64,000 bases of DNA from Pyrus communis (taxonomy: Eukaryota; Streptophyta; Magnoliopsida; Rosales; Rosaceae), in contig NC_084816.1 of the NCBI RefSeq assembly GCF_963583255.1, positions 11,705,100 through 11,769,099 of the forward strand, given 5' to 3'. The notes under the pieces were generated by a model. It made no database searches, was not told the DNA's origin, and was given only the letters and a program-made list of their open reading frames with translations. Shown in pieces: positions 12,476 through 23,474 of the stretch (its first letter is position 1; each line of letters opens with the position of its first letter). Position numbers and translations under genes: made by a program.

Positions 12476-13147
12476 ATGGCAAACTCATCGAACCTTAGCT
12501 TAGATTTGAGTCTCAGCAGCGATCCGGTTGCGCCCCGTCAAGGTAATGTATGGCGCCCTTCTTTTTTATCTTCTAACGGTCCTCTTTCAGGTGAAGACTC
12601 TGTGATGCAGGACGCCACAATAGCTACAATAGTAGCTAAAAACCTCCTCACTCCAAAAGATAGTAGGCTGCTGTCAGGACGGTCCGATGAGTTGGCCGTT
12701 CAAGAGTCCCTCGCACTTAGTGTTCAGTGTGCGAGTTCTGTGTCCAACATGGGCCAACGCCTGCTTGCTCGATCCCGCCAAGTGGAATCGTTGATGGCCG
12801 AGGTGGAAAGACTTAAGCAAGAGATCCAGCAGCTTAAGTACGAGAATAGAAGTTTGCATGTGCTTGCAAATAACTATTCGTCGGGGATGAAGAGGAAGCT
12901 TGATGAGCTGCAAGAATTTGAGGGTCGAATTCACAGTGACCGTCAAAGGCTTGCGTCTTATCTCCAGAGGCACCTTTTTCCTGGGTCATCCAGCGCTTGG
13001 CCAAGTATTGAGGCCTGGAATGCTCTAGCTCCGATGCCTCCCGCTCCGATGGCTTCCGCTCCGATGCCTCCCGCTTCTATGCCTCCCGCTTCTATGCCTT
13101 CCGCTTCTGCGCCTCGTAGTGGGGCTTCACGCAAACAACCTTTGTGA
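12476..13147 (+). CDS. Antisense coiled-coil protein of unknown function carried in LTR element
   Basis: An intact single-exon ORF of 223 codons lies on the strand opposite to the host retroelement. The N-terminal ~50 residues are Ser/Leu-rich (NLSLDLSLSS, with an EAR-like LxLxL pattern at residues 7-11). Residues about 100-165 form a predicted coiled coil (QVESLMAEVERLKQEIQQL, then a second heptad stretch around KRKLDELQEFEGR). The C-terminus is a low-complexity run of APMPPA/ASMPPA units ending in a basic SRKQPL tail. I do not recognise a catalytic domain. From memory such proteins occur in many copies in apple-type genomes, which fits carriage by a TE. It is intact although the element's gag and pol are lost, which suggests it matters to the element, was captured recently, or is simply young. 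Confidence 0.75.
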   Translation: MANSSNLSLDLSLSSDPVAPRQGNVWRPSFLSSNGPLSGEDSVMQDATIATIVAKNLLTPKDSRLLSGRSDELAVQESLALSVQCASSVSNMGQRLLARSRQVESLMAEVERLKQEIQQLKYENRSLHVLANNYSSGMKRKLDELQEFEGRIHSDRQRLASYLQRHLFPGSSSAWPSIEAWNALAPMPPAPMASAPMPPASMPPASMPSASAPRSGASRKQPL

Positions 13148-13253
13148 AGCTCCACCTTTCTCCATGTTTAGTATCTTTCTTTCTCTCTTTTTATTTTTTA
13201 TTTTTTATTTTTATTTTTTTTTTATTTTTTATTTTTTTTTAACATAAATAAAA

Positions 13254-14342
13254 TCAAACGGCATGGAATTGGTCCTTGAATGGAAGGTGATACTTGAAGT
13301 GAACCGGCATTGGTTTGAATTCTAATGTAGGTGCCTGATTCATAAAAAACAACAAGTTAGTATAAAATGTAATGGAATTTGAAAAAAATGACTTACTTGT
13401 TTTGTCTGACAAGAACTCAATGACAAACACCACTCCTTTGAAAGTTTCAGGGATATTGGACTTGGCCAGATTGCAAGTGATGGTTATGACTTGTCCAATG
13501 TCATCAAATTTAACTTCTTTGGATTTTGTGGTTTCAAGAACGTCCTCTTTGATGAATTGATGACATTCCCTACTTGTCACCTTTGAAAGGGCTTCCAAGA
13601 TGTCTTTTTCACCTTCTTCTTCCTTGGAAGTCATGAATCTGCAAGGAATAGGGATACTTGTTGGAACGGGGTTAAAAATAATGAAATTTGGAACAACCAT
13701 ACCTGTATTAGATGGCATAGGAGCAATAGGTGCCTCCGGTAAAGGTGTTTCCACCCTTTCCGTGGGTTGGGTGTATTCCTCTTCCTTGTGATTTGATTTT
13801 GATGGTTGAGGGTCCGTTCCAACCTCCTTGTCACTTCTCAACATGATAGCATTGGTGTTTTCAAATTCTCCCTTCTGATTTGCAATGGTTGAACTAGGGA
13901 GTTCGCCTTGGTCTCGAAACTGTCCTACGAACTCCGCGATCTGCCCAATTTGCTTATCCAAGTGGTCCAACCTTTGTGGTGGCTGCATAGGCATTGAATA
14001 GAACTCCTCATATGGCTGCCAATATCCTTCTTGTTGAGCCTCATTGTCTTGATTTTGTGAGCCCTGCACCAAACAAATTAATTCATTAAGCTTTTGATTA
14101 TAATCTATTGACGAACTTGAGTTTGGTTGGGCATATTGAATATGAGGTTGTGGTGGCTGCCAATATCCTCCTTGTTGAGCATTTTGAGGTTCCCACCACA
14201 TAGAGTTTGAATGATCACTTCAATCCAAATTGTAAGTATTGGAAAACACGTTATTCCTTGATTGAAGATTAGATATATCAACTCTTTGCATTTGGGACCT
14301 TTCCATGAGCTGTGACAAAAGAGAAGCGTTATCAAGTGCCAT
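13254..14342 (-). pseudogene. gag remnant of Athila-like LTR element
   Basis: Reading leftward from just inside the primer binding site, a short N-terminal piece (MALDNASLLSQLMERSQMQ) ends at a TGA at 14220. The frame then resumes for about 315 codons. Within it, LDKQIGQIAEFVGQF and the block around STIANQKGEFENTNAI match the region C-terminal to capsid in plant Ty3/Gypsy gag. The end (PTLEFKPMPVHFKYHLPF) resembles the sequence just before the reverse transcriptase. The capsid core, CCHC knuckle, protease, RT and integrase are absent. It is not expected to be functional alone. Confidence 0.8.
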
Positions 14343-14430
14343 GTTGTTCTTAACAAACAAAACACAAATAAAAACTAAATCTAAAAGACAATACAGAAAC
14401 AAACAATCCAAGGGATTAGCAAATTTTCTA

Positions 14431-14449
14431 ATCCCCGGCAACGGCGCCA
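14431..14449 (-). other. Primer binding site complementary to tRNA-Asp
   Basis: On the minus strand the sequence begins TGGCGCCGTTGCCGGGGA, five bases inside the right LTR. It is complementary to the 3' end of plant tRNA-Asp(GTC). This priming is typical of Athila-type elements. Confidence 0.88.
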
Positions 14450-14454
14450 AAATT

Positions 14455-16466
14455 TGATGCGGGATTTATACGCGCACAAATTAAACCCTCTTTTTGACAA
14501 TTGTAGTATAAGTATAAGTAGGGATCGTTCTGGACCGGGGATTAGGAGGGATTGCAAATCTCTTGGAAACTGACTCAAAAACGTAAAAACACAATATAAA
14601 ACACTAAACTAGACTCAAAGAATGTAAAACTAAACTTTAAAACACTAAGACAAACCAAAGACTCAAAATGCTTTTAAAAACACAAATAAGACACTTTCTA
14701 ACTAAATTAGACAATAAAGTAAAGGGGGATTTAAGTTTATACGAAAATTGAAATAACGAAACAAGTTAAATAAACTAGACAGAATGTAAATATGAAATTG
14801 ATGAAATGGAATGAATGGATGATAGAATAGCTAAGGGGGTCATCTCCACATATGTTACACTTGCATAATAAAAAGATTTCCAATTACATTTCAATAAATT
14901 ATGAAACTCATCACCCCGGGTTAATTAGGTCCGCTTAAATTAACCGTCATGTTTTCCTTAAGTTAATGAATTGGATGGGTTAGCGCAACGCAATTCACAA
15001 CATTCTCCAAAAGTCCTTTACGTGAACAACACAATAAAGATACAATCAAAGATCATTAAGCATTATGAAAACTATAAGTGTTGACGAGGCATTCGTTACT
15101 ATGATGAGCATGAAACTCGTGCCAATAATTCATTTAACGCGATTGTTTATAAGCAACCTCCACTACTTGTGAATATAAGTTCATAACGATTAGGTGAAAA
15201 TCACTTATATTCTAGCGTCATATTCATGCATGAAAATTAAGCGCGCATTCTTAATAAACATACATAAATAAGTTATCAATCAAACGGTTAAACAAATTGA
15301 ATCAACAACTTATGAAATGCAATTAGAAGTAATCAAATCAAAATGCAAGCATAAACATATATTTCGAATCACCCCCTAGCTAAAGGGGGTTTAGTTTATT
15401 ATAACTTTGAAATCAAAGAAATACCTAAACATTCCAACAACTCAAACTTGAATTGTATGAACGTTTAGGCACTCTTCTCTTCCATTCCTCATACATACAA
15501 ACAAAAAGAATTGAATTTAAACATTGAAATCAAAGAAACACCTAAACATTCCAACAACTCAAACTTGAATTGTATGAACGTTTAGGCACTCTTCTCTTCC
15601 TCGTTGTTGTAGCACAAGGTCTAAGGATAGTTTGATGGTGTGAATGGTTTGGGGAGTGGTGTTTGGATTAATAGGGAAATGGAAAAATGGTGTTTGGATT
15701 ACAAGGGAAATGGAAAAATGGTGTGTTGTGTATGAAATGAGATGTTCTTGAATGAATGAATGCAAGGGTATTTATAGGAGTAGTGGAGGGAACATATGGC
15801 TATGTCATTTGTAGGTGAAGTAGGTGGATGTTGTAGGTGAAGTAGGTGGATGTTAGGTGAAGTAGGTGGATGTTGTAGGTGAAGTAGGTGGATGTTGTAG
15901 GTGATTATGAGTGATAAGTGATAAGTGTATGATATGTTAAGTGATAAGTGAATGATTATGATAAGTGATAAATGAATGTATGATATGATAAGTGGTGAAT
16001 GATATGTGGTGAATGATAAGTGGTAAGTGATATGTGATAAGTGATTGAGTGTATGATATGATAAGTGGTGAATGATATGTGATAAGTGATATGTGGTGTA
16101 TGATATGTGATAGTGTGGAATGTTGGAATGTTATGCACGGCTAAGGATAAAGGAAAGGTTTAAATGTCCTAAAACTAAAGGGAACAAGGTTCCAACACTT
16201 TGGTCTTTAATTAGGTCTTCAATTTCGTCCAACACTTTGGTCTTTAATTAGGTCTTCAATTTCGTCCAACACTTTGGCTTCAAGCATAAGTTATCCGTCC
16301 TTAGCCCAAAAGTGCTCCAAAAGTCTCCAAAATGCATCTTTTTGCTCCTTTAGCCCTTTGGACCTACAAACACACGAAAATAGCTTAAAGTACTAAAATA
16401 ACTAAAGAAACATAACGTAAATGCACGAGAACAAGCTATTTAAGTCGCATGAATATGCTCCTATCA
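14455..16466 (-). repeat. Right LTR (5' LTR in element orientation), 2012 bp
   Basis: Nearly identical to the left LTR, with four substitutions seen by eye. It carries two instead of three 37 bp units (about 16190-16265), which accounts exactly for the 37 bp length difference. The minus-strand TATAAATA box is at 15769-15776 and should drive the genomic transcript. Confidence 0.95.
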
Positions 16467-16471
16467 CCACG

Positions 16472-17383
16472 TCCGCTTTCTCCGACTTCCAAAAATATTT
16501 AGAATTTGGAGACTTTTCTTCTAAAGGTGTGTTCATAATGTCACGATCTCGTTGAGCCATTCTTTCTTCTCTAACCTGTTCCCTTTTCTTGCCTAAATAG
16601 CTCTCTTTCTCTCTCATTAGCTTGAAATTCTCTCTCAACAGCAGCAACTTTTGCATTCTCTCTAGCCTTATCACCCTCAAATTTAGCCATTTCCCGCGCC
16701 AAACTCAATTCACCTTGGCGAGCAAGTTCTTCCATATACTTTGCAGAATTATTCTTGGAAGCACTCCCTTTTCTCTTTGAAGCCTTCTTACCTTGAGGCC
16801 TAATTGGATAACGGGTCGACCTCGATGCTTGTTCAGAGGGGCGTTTCGGGTGTAGAGTGTAGAAGGGTGTTGTTCATAAAAACTTCGGGACCAACAGGCA
16901 CAACTCTGAATTTAGGACAATCTTTAACAATATTCCAACATTCCCACCGGTTGAATGATTGCTTGTGGTTTTTGGATTTGGCAATATACCAAGATTATGC
17001 TTGAAGTGTCTACATAATGCGGGAGAAGAAATAATTATAACGAAAGTAGCTAACAAATAAATAATACAAACAAATAATTATAATGTAAATTTGGGTATAG
17101 TACAAACAAATAAATAATATATTGTTACCTAATCCGCTAAATTTTCCCTGCTAAATTCTCTCCACGTACTAAACAATTGATTAAGTAGTTTCCAACGACT
17201 AGATATCAATTCTTTGGTTATTTTCCCACCAAGTTTCTCAAGAAAACTAGTATGAATAAGACTCCACATTTCTCGCAACTGCATCTCATTACCCGTAAGA
17301 GAATCATGAGTAACTTCAACCCAACTAGTACACAACGCAACATCTTCAAAAAGCGTCCAATTCGTACCTACATTAGTAGTCAT
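16472..17383 (-). pseudogene. Harbinger 1 ORF2 (Myb/trihelix-like DNA-binding protein), split by the LTR element
   Basis: PIF/Harbinger elements encode a second protein with a Myb/SANT-like domain that helps the transposase bind the element ends. The first exon starts at 17383 (MTTNVGTNWTLFEDVALC) and includes the helix-rich region with REMWSLIHTSF and RWKLLNQLFSTW. It ends near 17132. A second exon from about 17010 holds diverged counterparts of the other copy's NHNKSFNKWECW region and a Lys/Glu/Arg-rich helix ending NSKYFWKSEKADVV, where the LTR element intervenes. The lost 3' tail (RRRRA-type residues) continues on the other side at 7330-7368. The second exon is further disrupted by frame changes. 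The intact relative is at 21979-23168. Confidence 0.85.
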
Positions 17384-18004
17384 TTTGTTGGAAAAAAATT
17401 GGATTGAAACTTCAAGAGAAAGATAGGAATGTGGTTGAAAGTAGTTGAGAAAATGTGAAATTGTGGTGTAAGGTAGAAATTTTTTTTATTAATTTTGTAC
17501 ATTTTAAAAAAATTTATTCACCTAATTAATCTCTACCATTGGATTAAAAAAAATTGAATTCCATCACTCCAGATTGTGCCATGTGGCACAACGGTAATAT
17601 TTCAGAATTTTAAACTGTTTTTTTTTTTTTTATTTATAAAGGCAAAATGTTGGTAACAGACGAGGGGAAGCCACAAATTGTTGCCATTGAAATCCAACAG
17701 ACGAGGGGAAGCCACGTGGGTTCCCATTGGTAACATTTTCACACTGCGCCGCGAGCCCCGCTTCTGAAATCATGTCAGATGACGCGCGCCAATGCTCCTA
17801 ACAGAAAAAAAAAATAAAATAAAAGAAGTGGCTGACGTCTGGGCGACGTGAGCCTTGCGTTAGGTTGCCTTCGGGCTCTCGGGCTGGCAACTCGTGTCAG
17901 GCCTCTCCCTCAGGCTAGCACACGTTGGGGCAAGTCGGCCGGGCTATCTGGCCTTGTTCCATCACCAGTCCATCGGGCTAAACACCACGGTGGAACTGCT
18001 CTTA

Positions 18005-18713
18005 TGATATTGCCTGTTGGGATTCTATAAATCTGGCACTTTTCGTCGCACTCTGGTATTTTATGTCAAAGATGCAACGGACAAAAATTTGTACATATTT
18101 TTATATCCGGTATCTCCTGTTAATGATGCAACGGATAAAAAATTGTATATATTTTCATATCATTAACATAAAAAGTTAGAGTTACAGTGTACTAAATCAA
18201 AGAATTAAATTTAGTTATATAAATGTTTCCCCAATCATCACAATTATAACATCCTTGCAATGCAACCAACTTAGAAGAAGCACGTTTTTGATATGGCATG
18301 ATTGTTACCCTCCCATTTGAAAGAAGCTGAATCAAGAGGCTTAATGTCTTATCTACATATCGATATAAAGAACATATTACGATACATTGGACTAGAATCA
18401 AGAGACACATTTTTAACATACATTGTGACACTTATTTTTAATTCATTAATTTACATTAAAAATTATAATCAATGGTTGATATTGAATCTGATACTAATTA
18501 AAATAAATAAATTCTTCCATTCCGTTATTGGTAACATGAAACATACAACTTACAAAACTTGAGTCATGCATGAAATGATAACCAAAAAATTGAGTGTTTA
18601 GTTTTTGAGTTCACTTGTTAGTTTCTAACAAAATTGTAGGGGAGGCATTTAAAGTTAGACTAAGCGATGATTGTGGTTGATGACGACCTGACAGAGGGAA
18701 GCTTTCAAATAAC
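18005..18713. other. Flank of Harbinger 1; no gene recognised
   Basis: The first about 45 bp match the paralogous empty sites near 31250 and 44370. Two diverged direct repeats beginning GATGCAACGGA occur near 18070 and 18127. From about 18545 the sequence belongs to the duplicated block, with relatives at about 28440, 32325 and 45325. No coding frame is supported. Confidence 0.6.
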
Positions 18714-18716
18714 TTA

Positions 18717-19564
18717 TAGCATTTCCAATGAAGGCTTTATCCTCCTTGAGGCTACTATATTTATAACTCTAGTGAAAATTTTCATTCTCAAAGGGCTAGA
18801 AAATAGGGCTACATCCATCACATGGACTAGCAACTTCGTTTATCGAGTAGCAAAAAATTAGACTACTTCTAGCCCTAAAAAGCAGGAGGATCTACACCAA
18901 ATTGGGGGCCCAGTCTTTTTATTTATTTATTATTATTATTATTTTTTTTTTTTTTAAGTTTAGAAATAGGTGGATCTCATTTTTAATTTCAAAACATGAT
19001 TTTTAACGGTTTATTTTTTAATCATTTATGATTTTAAAGGTTTATTTTTCAATCGGTTGTTTAATTATAAAAACATAAATAAACAATGGCTATTTTTTGT
19101 GTCTGATTGGCTAAGAGAAAAATGTTGTGCTTTGTGATTAAGTTTCTAGGTTGAAAAGTTTATTAAAGAGTGATGAAATTTAACATTGGAAGTTTAGAAA
19201 CCTAAACTGAAAACATAAACAAACAACATAAATAAATTGAAAAAGATAATTCAATCCAATGGTTGTTATGAAATGAAATTTTATCTTGTTTGATTTCGGA
19301 GAATTTGCCAATCAAATAAGTTCATAAAAAAAGTTTAAAATAACACGTCAAAAAATCAACTTAAGAAAAGTTAAGACAAAAATAAATTTACCATGTAATC
19401 AAATTACTACAAAAATAAATATATAGCCCTATATAGAGCTTGAAAGGTATATTGCTCCTCATTGGAGAGATTCTTCTTTAAAGTGAAAGATTCTTCAGAA
19501 CTCTAAATTGGGCTATATCTACCATCTTTTTAGCTTTGTATAGAGTCCCTCTTTGGGGATGCCC
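18717..19564. mobile_element. 848 bp non-autonomous Harbinger-type element
   Basis: The ends are TAGCATTTCC and, as the complement of the right end, GGGCATCCCC, a short imperfect inverted repeat. TTA flanks it at 18714-18716 and 19565-19567. The empty site is present at 28586-28588 and in relatives near 32495 and 45495 (TTAAGATAAGC directly joined to the left flank). It has no coding capacity. Units 2 and 3 retain only its right part (36525-37028 and 59450-59950). Confidence 0.7.
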
Positions 19565-19567
19565 TTA

Positions 19568-21286
19568 AGATAAGCATATCATTTCATTCTCTTTCGTCAC
19601 GATCTCTTGATAAATTTAAGGGCATGTTTACTTACAAAGAATAAGAAATATTATTTTGATTTGTGAGTTTTCTGCCTTTACTAAAATGTGAGCAAGGGAA
19701 TCATTTCACTCCTTAACTTTTTCTTGTGTTTACTTACATGCAAGAAATTAGAAAAGTGCAAAAAAAAAATTCTTAAAACCTGTAATCAAATACCTGAGAA
19801 ATCATATCGTCTAAAGGGACTGGTTGATCTTATTCCCTTGCACTACTTCTCCTATGTAGAGCTAAACATCTATAAACTATGTCTACTTTGTCGTTAATAG
19901 GAAAAACAGGATGGGAAACTGAGTCCTCTTCTCCAAAATCAATACAGGCTACTAGGACGTGGTGTTTACACCACTTGACTTTTTTTCAGTTCATTTTGGT
20001 CAAGAAGTTTTCTCCTAGTACAACTCATAAAAAAAAACCTAAATTATGTGGGGCATCAAGTTGCATTGTGTGTGCTTGCTTTCGATTAAGGAACGAAATT
20101 ATGGCAACTTGGAAGATGCGAGGCTTCTCTTAATCTATGAGTTTGGTTCCAATTCATCGAAGGTGATGATACAAAGAATGGTCCCTAACGTAAGGTTACA
20201 ATGGTCTTTTTAAGTTTCTCTGGTAGCTTGTCATCTCCACCAAATCTATGGCGATGACAGCTAGTGACCTTTGTAGTAAAAGCCTTTGTTTGTAGCCACT
20301 CTTGGCTCTTTATGTATTGGCCTCCTCATTATTTTGGTTTAGACACATTTTATGTAATTTTTTGTTTTGGGTACAAACAATAAACCTTTATTCGTAAGAT
20401 ACATACGCACACGTGACATCCCATTTGCACACTCCCCATATTTTGGGCAGTTTTCTACCAGCATCTGCGTAATCTTTACAAATTGTCTGTTGGGACTTTG
20501 TTAGGTTTTTTTTTTATTGAAAAAAGGGGCTAAAAGCAAGAGCCCAAATAAACCTACTCAATAATAAATCTAGACCAGGACATCTCAAGTCGATCCTCAC
20601 GAATAAAACTAACTGAACAAGAAGGAGTAGTATCAAAATAACTAATGTAAATCAAGACTATAAGTCGCTAAATTGTCCGCCACAAAATGCTTTTCGCTGT
20701 GAACTTTGTTAAGTTGCATCTAAAGACAGACGTCTTATGATTAATGGTTGTTATATAATCATTGCCACGTCAATCAAAGTTGTTAGAATATTGTTAAGCT
20801 GTTAAATGATTTGTTAGTTGGTTAATTAGTTACAACTTACAAGTAAGAATCTACTGTGCTTGGTATATTAAGAATTGCAACTTAAAAATGTAATGTGTTA
20901 GTAATTTTTCTAAGAAATACTGAAGTCTTATTTCTCTCTAAAGTTTCTATCTAGTTCTTCATCTTCTCAATTCTTCATTGTGCTTTGATTTTTAGGAAAA
21001 CTAATGAATTAAAAGGGATTGAAAACTTTGAATTTTAACGACAAGGACAAAATAAAGGGTAAAATGAATAGTATCAGGTTTGACTTTTTAGTGTAAAAAT
21101 ATGATTTTTCGTTAAAAGAAACAGTACATCGGGCTTTTCGTTAAAACTCCCTTAATTTTTCCTAATGCAGTTAATAGCCTCGTGTGCGCTTGCTTTCGGT
21201 TCAGGACAAGAATCATGACAACTTAGAGATTTGAGGCTTCTCTAGATTGGCGGGTTTGGGTCCATTTAACTGGAGGTGATGATACA
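19568..21286. other. Duplicated-block DNA without a supported gene
   Basis: Matches 37030-38590 and 59950-60590, and in part 28590-29215. It contains two members of a dispersed ~110 bp motif (about 20065-20170 and 21178-21287) that begins near GTGTGCTTGCTTTCG. No frame is consistently open among copies. Confidence 0.6.
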
Positions 21287-21904
21287 TAAGAGCAGTTCCA
21301 TCGGAGGTGGACTTGCCCAGCACCCAGTCCAAAACATAGCCTGGCGCTCTGTCCAAACCCTCTAGCCTGCAAAACAGCCTGGCACCCAGCCCAAGCCAAG
21401 CAGCAAGCCAACCCATTTCAGACAGACCCAGAAGTCGGTCCAGAAGGCTGGCGCGTGCACAACACTCGCGACTGGGCGCGAGTAGGAGATAACTTTGCAG
21501 GCGGCGGGGCCCGCGTCTCAGGCCCACTTGCGTTCCAATAGATGAGGGCTATGTGGCCCTCCTCAGAGTCGTTGGATTTCCAACGGTAAAAAAAATTTAA
21601 ATTTGACTTTTAAAATGGACCGTCCGATCACAGATCAACGGTCCACGTTTTTTTCACCAAAAATAAAATTAAAAAAAAAAAAAGGCCCAATGGTCAGAAT
21701 TTTGACCGTTGGCCACGTGGCAGCTGGTTGGCTGTTGGATTTGATTATTTTTCAAATCCAACAGTCCAGATTAATTACAACATTAAAATTTATTAAAAAT
21801 TAATTAAAAATTGTGAAATTTTTTTAAAAAATACAGAAAAATTTTAAAAAATTAATTTTTTTTCTATAAATACCTAACCCTCATCTTCCACCTTACACCA
21901 CATT

Positions 21905-21958
21905 TCAATATTTTCTACACTTTCTACACTTTCTACACTTTCTACATTTGAATATTTT
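21905..21958. repeat. CTTTCTACA short tandem repeat in Harbinger 2 leader
   Basis: About four units of a nine-base CTTTCTACA-type repeat lie about 25-70 bp before the ORF2 start codon. They are probably within its 5' untranslated leader. Confidence 0.75.
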
Positions 21959-21978
21959 GTACACTTTAAGAGAAAAAA

Positions 21979-23168
21979 ATGACTTCGTGGCAGCTCATTG
22001 AAGATGTTACATTGTGTGAATATTGGGTTCACACTACTCATGACCCGATTATGGGTAATGAGATGGATAAGCGAGAAATGTGGAGTGAAATTACGAAATC
22101 GTTTTGCGATGTACATGGAAAAGATGCCAGATCTAGTCAAGGTCTTCAAGGTCGTTGGAAAAAACTCAACGCATCCTTTACTTGTTGGGAAAACGCCATC
22201 TCTCATGCTTCTGGTAATCTGTGTAATGGGACAAGTTTAACGGATCAGGTAACAATATTTTTATTTATTTATATGCATTCCATCCACATCAATATTTTAA
22301 TTTATTTAATTTCTTATGTAATTTCTACGTAATTTCTTATGTAATTTATATGCATTCCACGCCCATCAATATTTTAATTTATTTATTTGTGTTACACCCG
22401 TATTTTTTAATACTATCTTATCCCACATTTTTATAGACACTACAAGCACAAACATTCTACAATGCAAAGAACCATAACAAATCATTCAACAAATGGGAAT
22501 GTTGGCAAATTGTCAAAGATTGCCCTAGATACAAAATTGTGGCAACCGGTCAAGAAGTTGTCATGCACGGTATGGGTCTACATAGTTCGCCAGAAGCAGA
22601 CATGGTCGAACAAGAAGCCAACACATTTGAAGACACGGAAGGGACGCCTGAAGAAGTGCCAGAGACCCAACCGACTCGTCAGTCCCTTAGGCCTCAAGGT
22701 AAAAAGGCATCAAAGAAAAAAGGTAGTTCTTCCAAAAATGACTACACTAAATATATGGAGGAACTTGCTCGCCAAGATGAACTGAACATGGCATGGGAAA
22801 AGGCTAGAGATGAGGAAAAAGCTACTGTTATGGCAGCAATAATAGCAGCTACTGAGGCTCGTGATGCGGCGGCTGAGAGACAAAGAGAAATAGTTAATCG
22901 AGAGAACGAGATGATTAGAGAAGCACTTCATCGAGAGAATGAGATGCTTAGAGAAGAAAGGATGGCTCAAGCAGATCGTGACACTATGAACAAGTCTCTA
23001 GTAGGACTGTCTTCGAATTCAAAATATTTTTGGACATCAGAAAAAAGAGATGTCGTGCGAAGGAGGCGTGCAAGAGATGCTGAAACAAGTCAAGGGGGTT
23101 CCAGCTACAGAAATCCTAGCAACCAAGATCCTAGCACCACATATCCTAACTCCACAGACTTTGTATAA
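21979..23168 (+). CDS. Harbinger 2 ORF2: Myb/trihelix-like DNA-binding protein (intact)
   Basis: Two exons, 21979-22248 and 22437-23168, joined by a GT..AG intron in phase 0, give 333 codons with no stop. Exon 1 begins MTSWQLIEDVTLCEYWV and contains the Myb/SANT-like three-helix region with KREMWSEITKSF and LQGRWKKLNASF. Exon 2 contains KSFNKWECWQIVKDCPRYK and a Lys/Ser-rich stretch with KKASKKKGSS. It continues with a long charged helix (about residues 205-285, repeated RENEM words) and ends near TDFV. Harbinger ORF2 proteins direct nuclear entry of the transposase and bind the element ends. Because its partner transposase is broken, this copy could act only in trans. Confidence 0.9.
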
Positions 23169-23474
23169 TTTCGTATTTATTTGTACTACTTTATTTAATT
23201 TGTTATGTAATTTCTTAACATTTTTAGAACTTTATTTAATTTCTTATGTAATTTCTTATTTATTTTTAGAACTTTAATTAATTTCTTATGTAATTTTTGT
23301 ACTTTATTTAAATATTTGAATAAGATTACATAAACTCACCAAATAAACATTTAAAAAAAAAACACCAAATAAAATTACATAACCTCACCATATAAACTTA
23401 AAAAAAAAAAAAAACACACTAAATAAGATTACTTAAAAAACAATACACTTTATTCTTCAACCACAAGCCTTATT

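Larger units (their letters stand above)
7369..16466 (-). mobile_element. Young Athila-like/LARD LTR retrotransposon, minus orientation
   Basis: Two long terminal repeats (7369-9417 and 14455-16466) begin TG and end CA, and CCACG target duplications flank the element at 7364-7368 and 16467-16471. The primer binding site at 14431-14449 lies just inside the right LTR and the polypurine tract just inside the left one, so the element reads right to left. Internal DNA contains only a gag-like remnant and an antisense coiled-coil ORF. No protease, reverse transcriptase or integrase was recognised, so it is non-autonomous. By eye the LTRs differ at only four positions plus one 37 bp repeat unit, so insertion was recent. 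It interrupts Harbinger ORF2 near its 3' end. Confidence 0.95.
5471..18001. mobile_element. PIF/Harbinger element 1, interrupted by an LTR retrotransposon
   Basis: The termini are imperfect inverted repeats: GGGCAGTTTCACTGTGG at 5471-5487 and its partner at 17985-18001, whose complement reads GAGCAGTTCCACCGTGG. They are flanked by TTA at 5468-5470 and 18002-18004, the TSD type of this superfamily. The uninserted paralogous site is seen near 31245 and 44365, where the flanks join as CCTAGCTTAT. Without the nested LTR element it is about 3.4 kb. It carries a broken transposase reading rightward and a Myb/trihelix-like second ORF reading leftward, so the two genes converge. Their 3' ends have been fused by an internal deletion: transposase sequence up to about 7330 runs straight into the complement of the ORF2 tail. 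The stretches 5488-6127 and 17384-17984 are subterminal, non-coding DNA. Confidence 0.92.

Noticed and set aside
14431..14449. tRNA-Asp 3' end sequence
   Set aside because: Only the 3' terminal 18 bases are present; it is a primer binding site, not a tRNA gene.
20500..20700. Segment with a T-run and CCACAAAATGC-type sequence resembling a LINE 3' region
   Set aside because: No coding homology or tail/TSD pair was found; it is simply part of the duplicated block.
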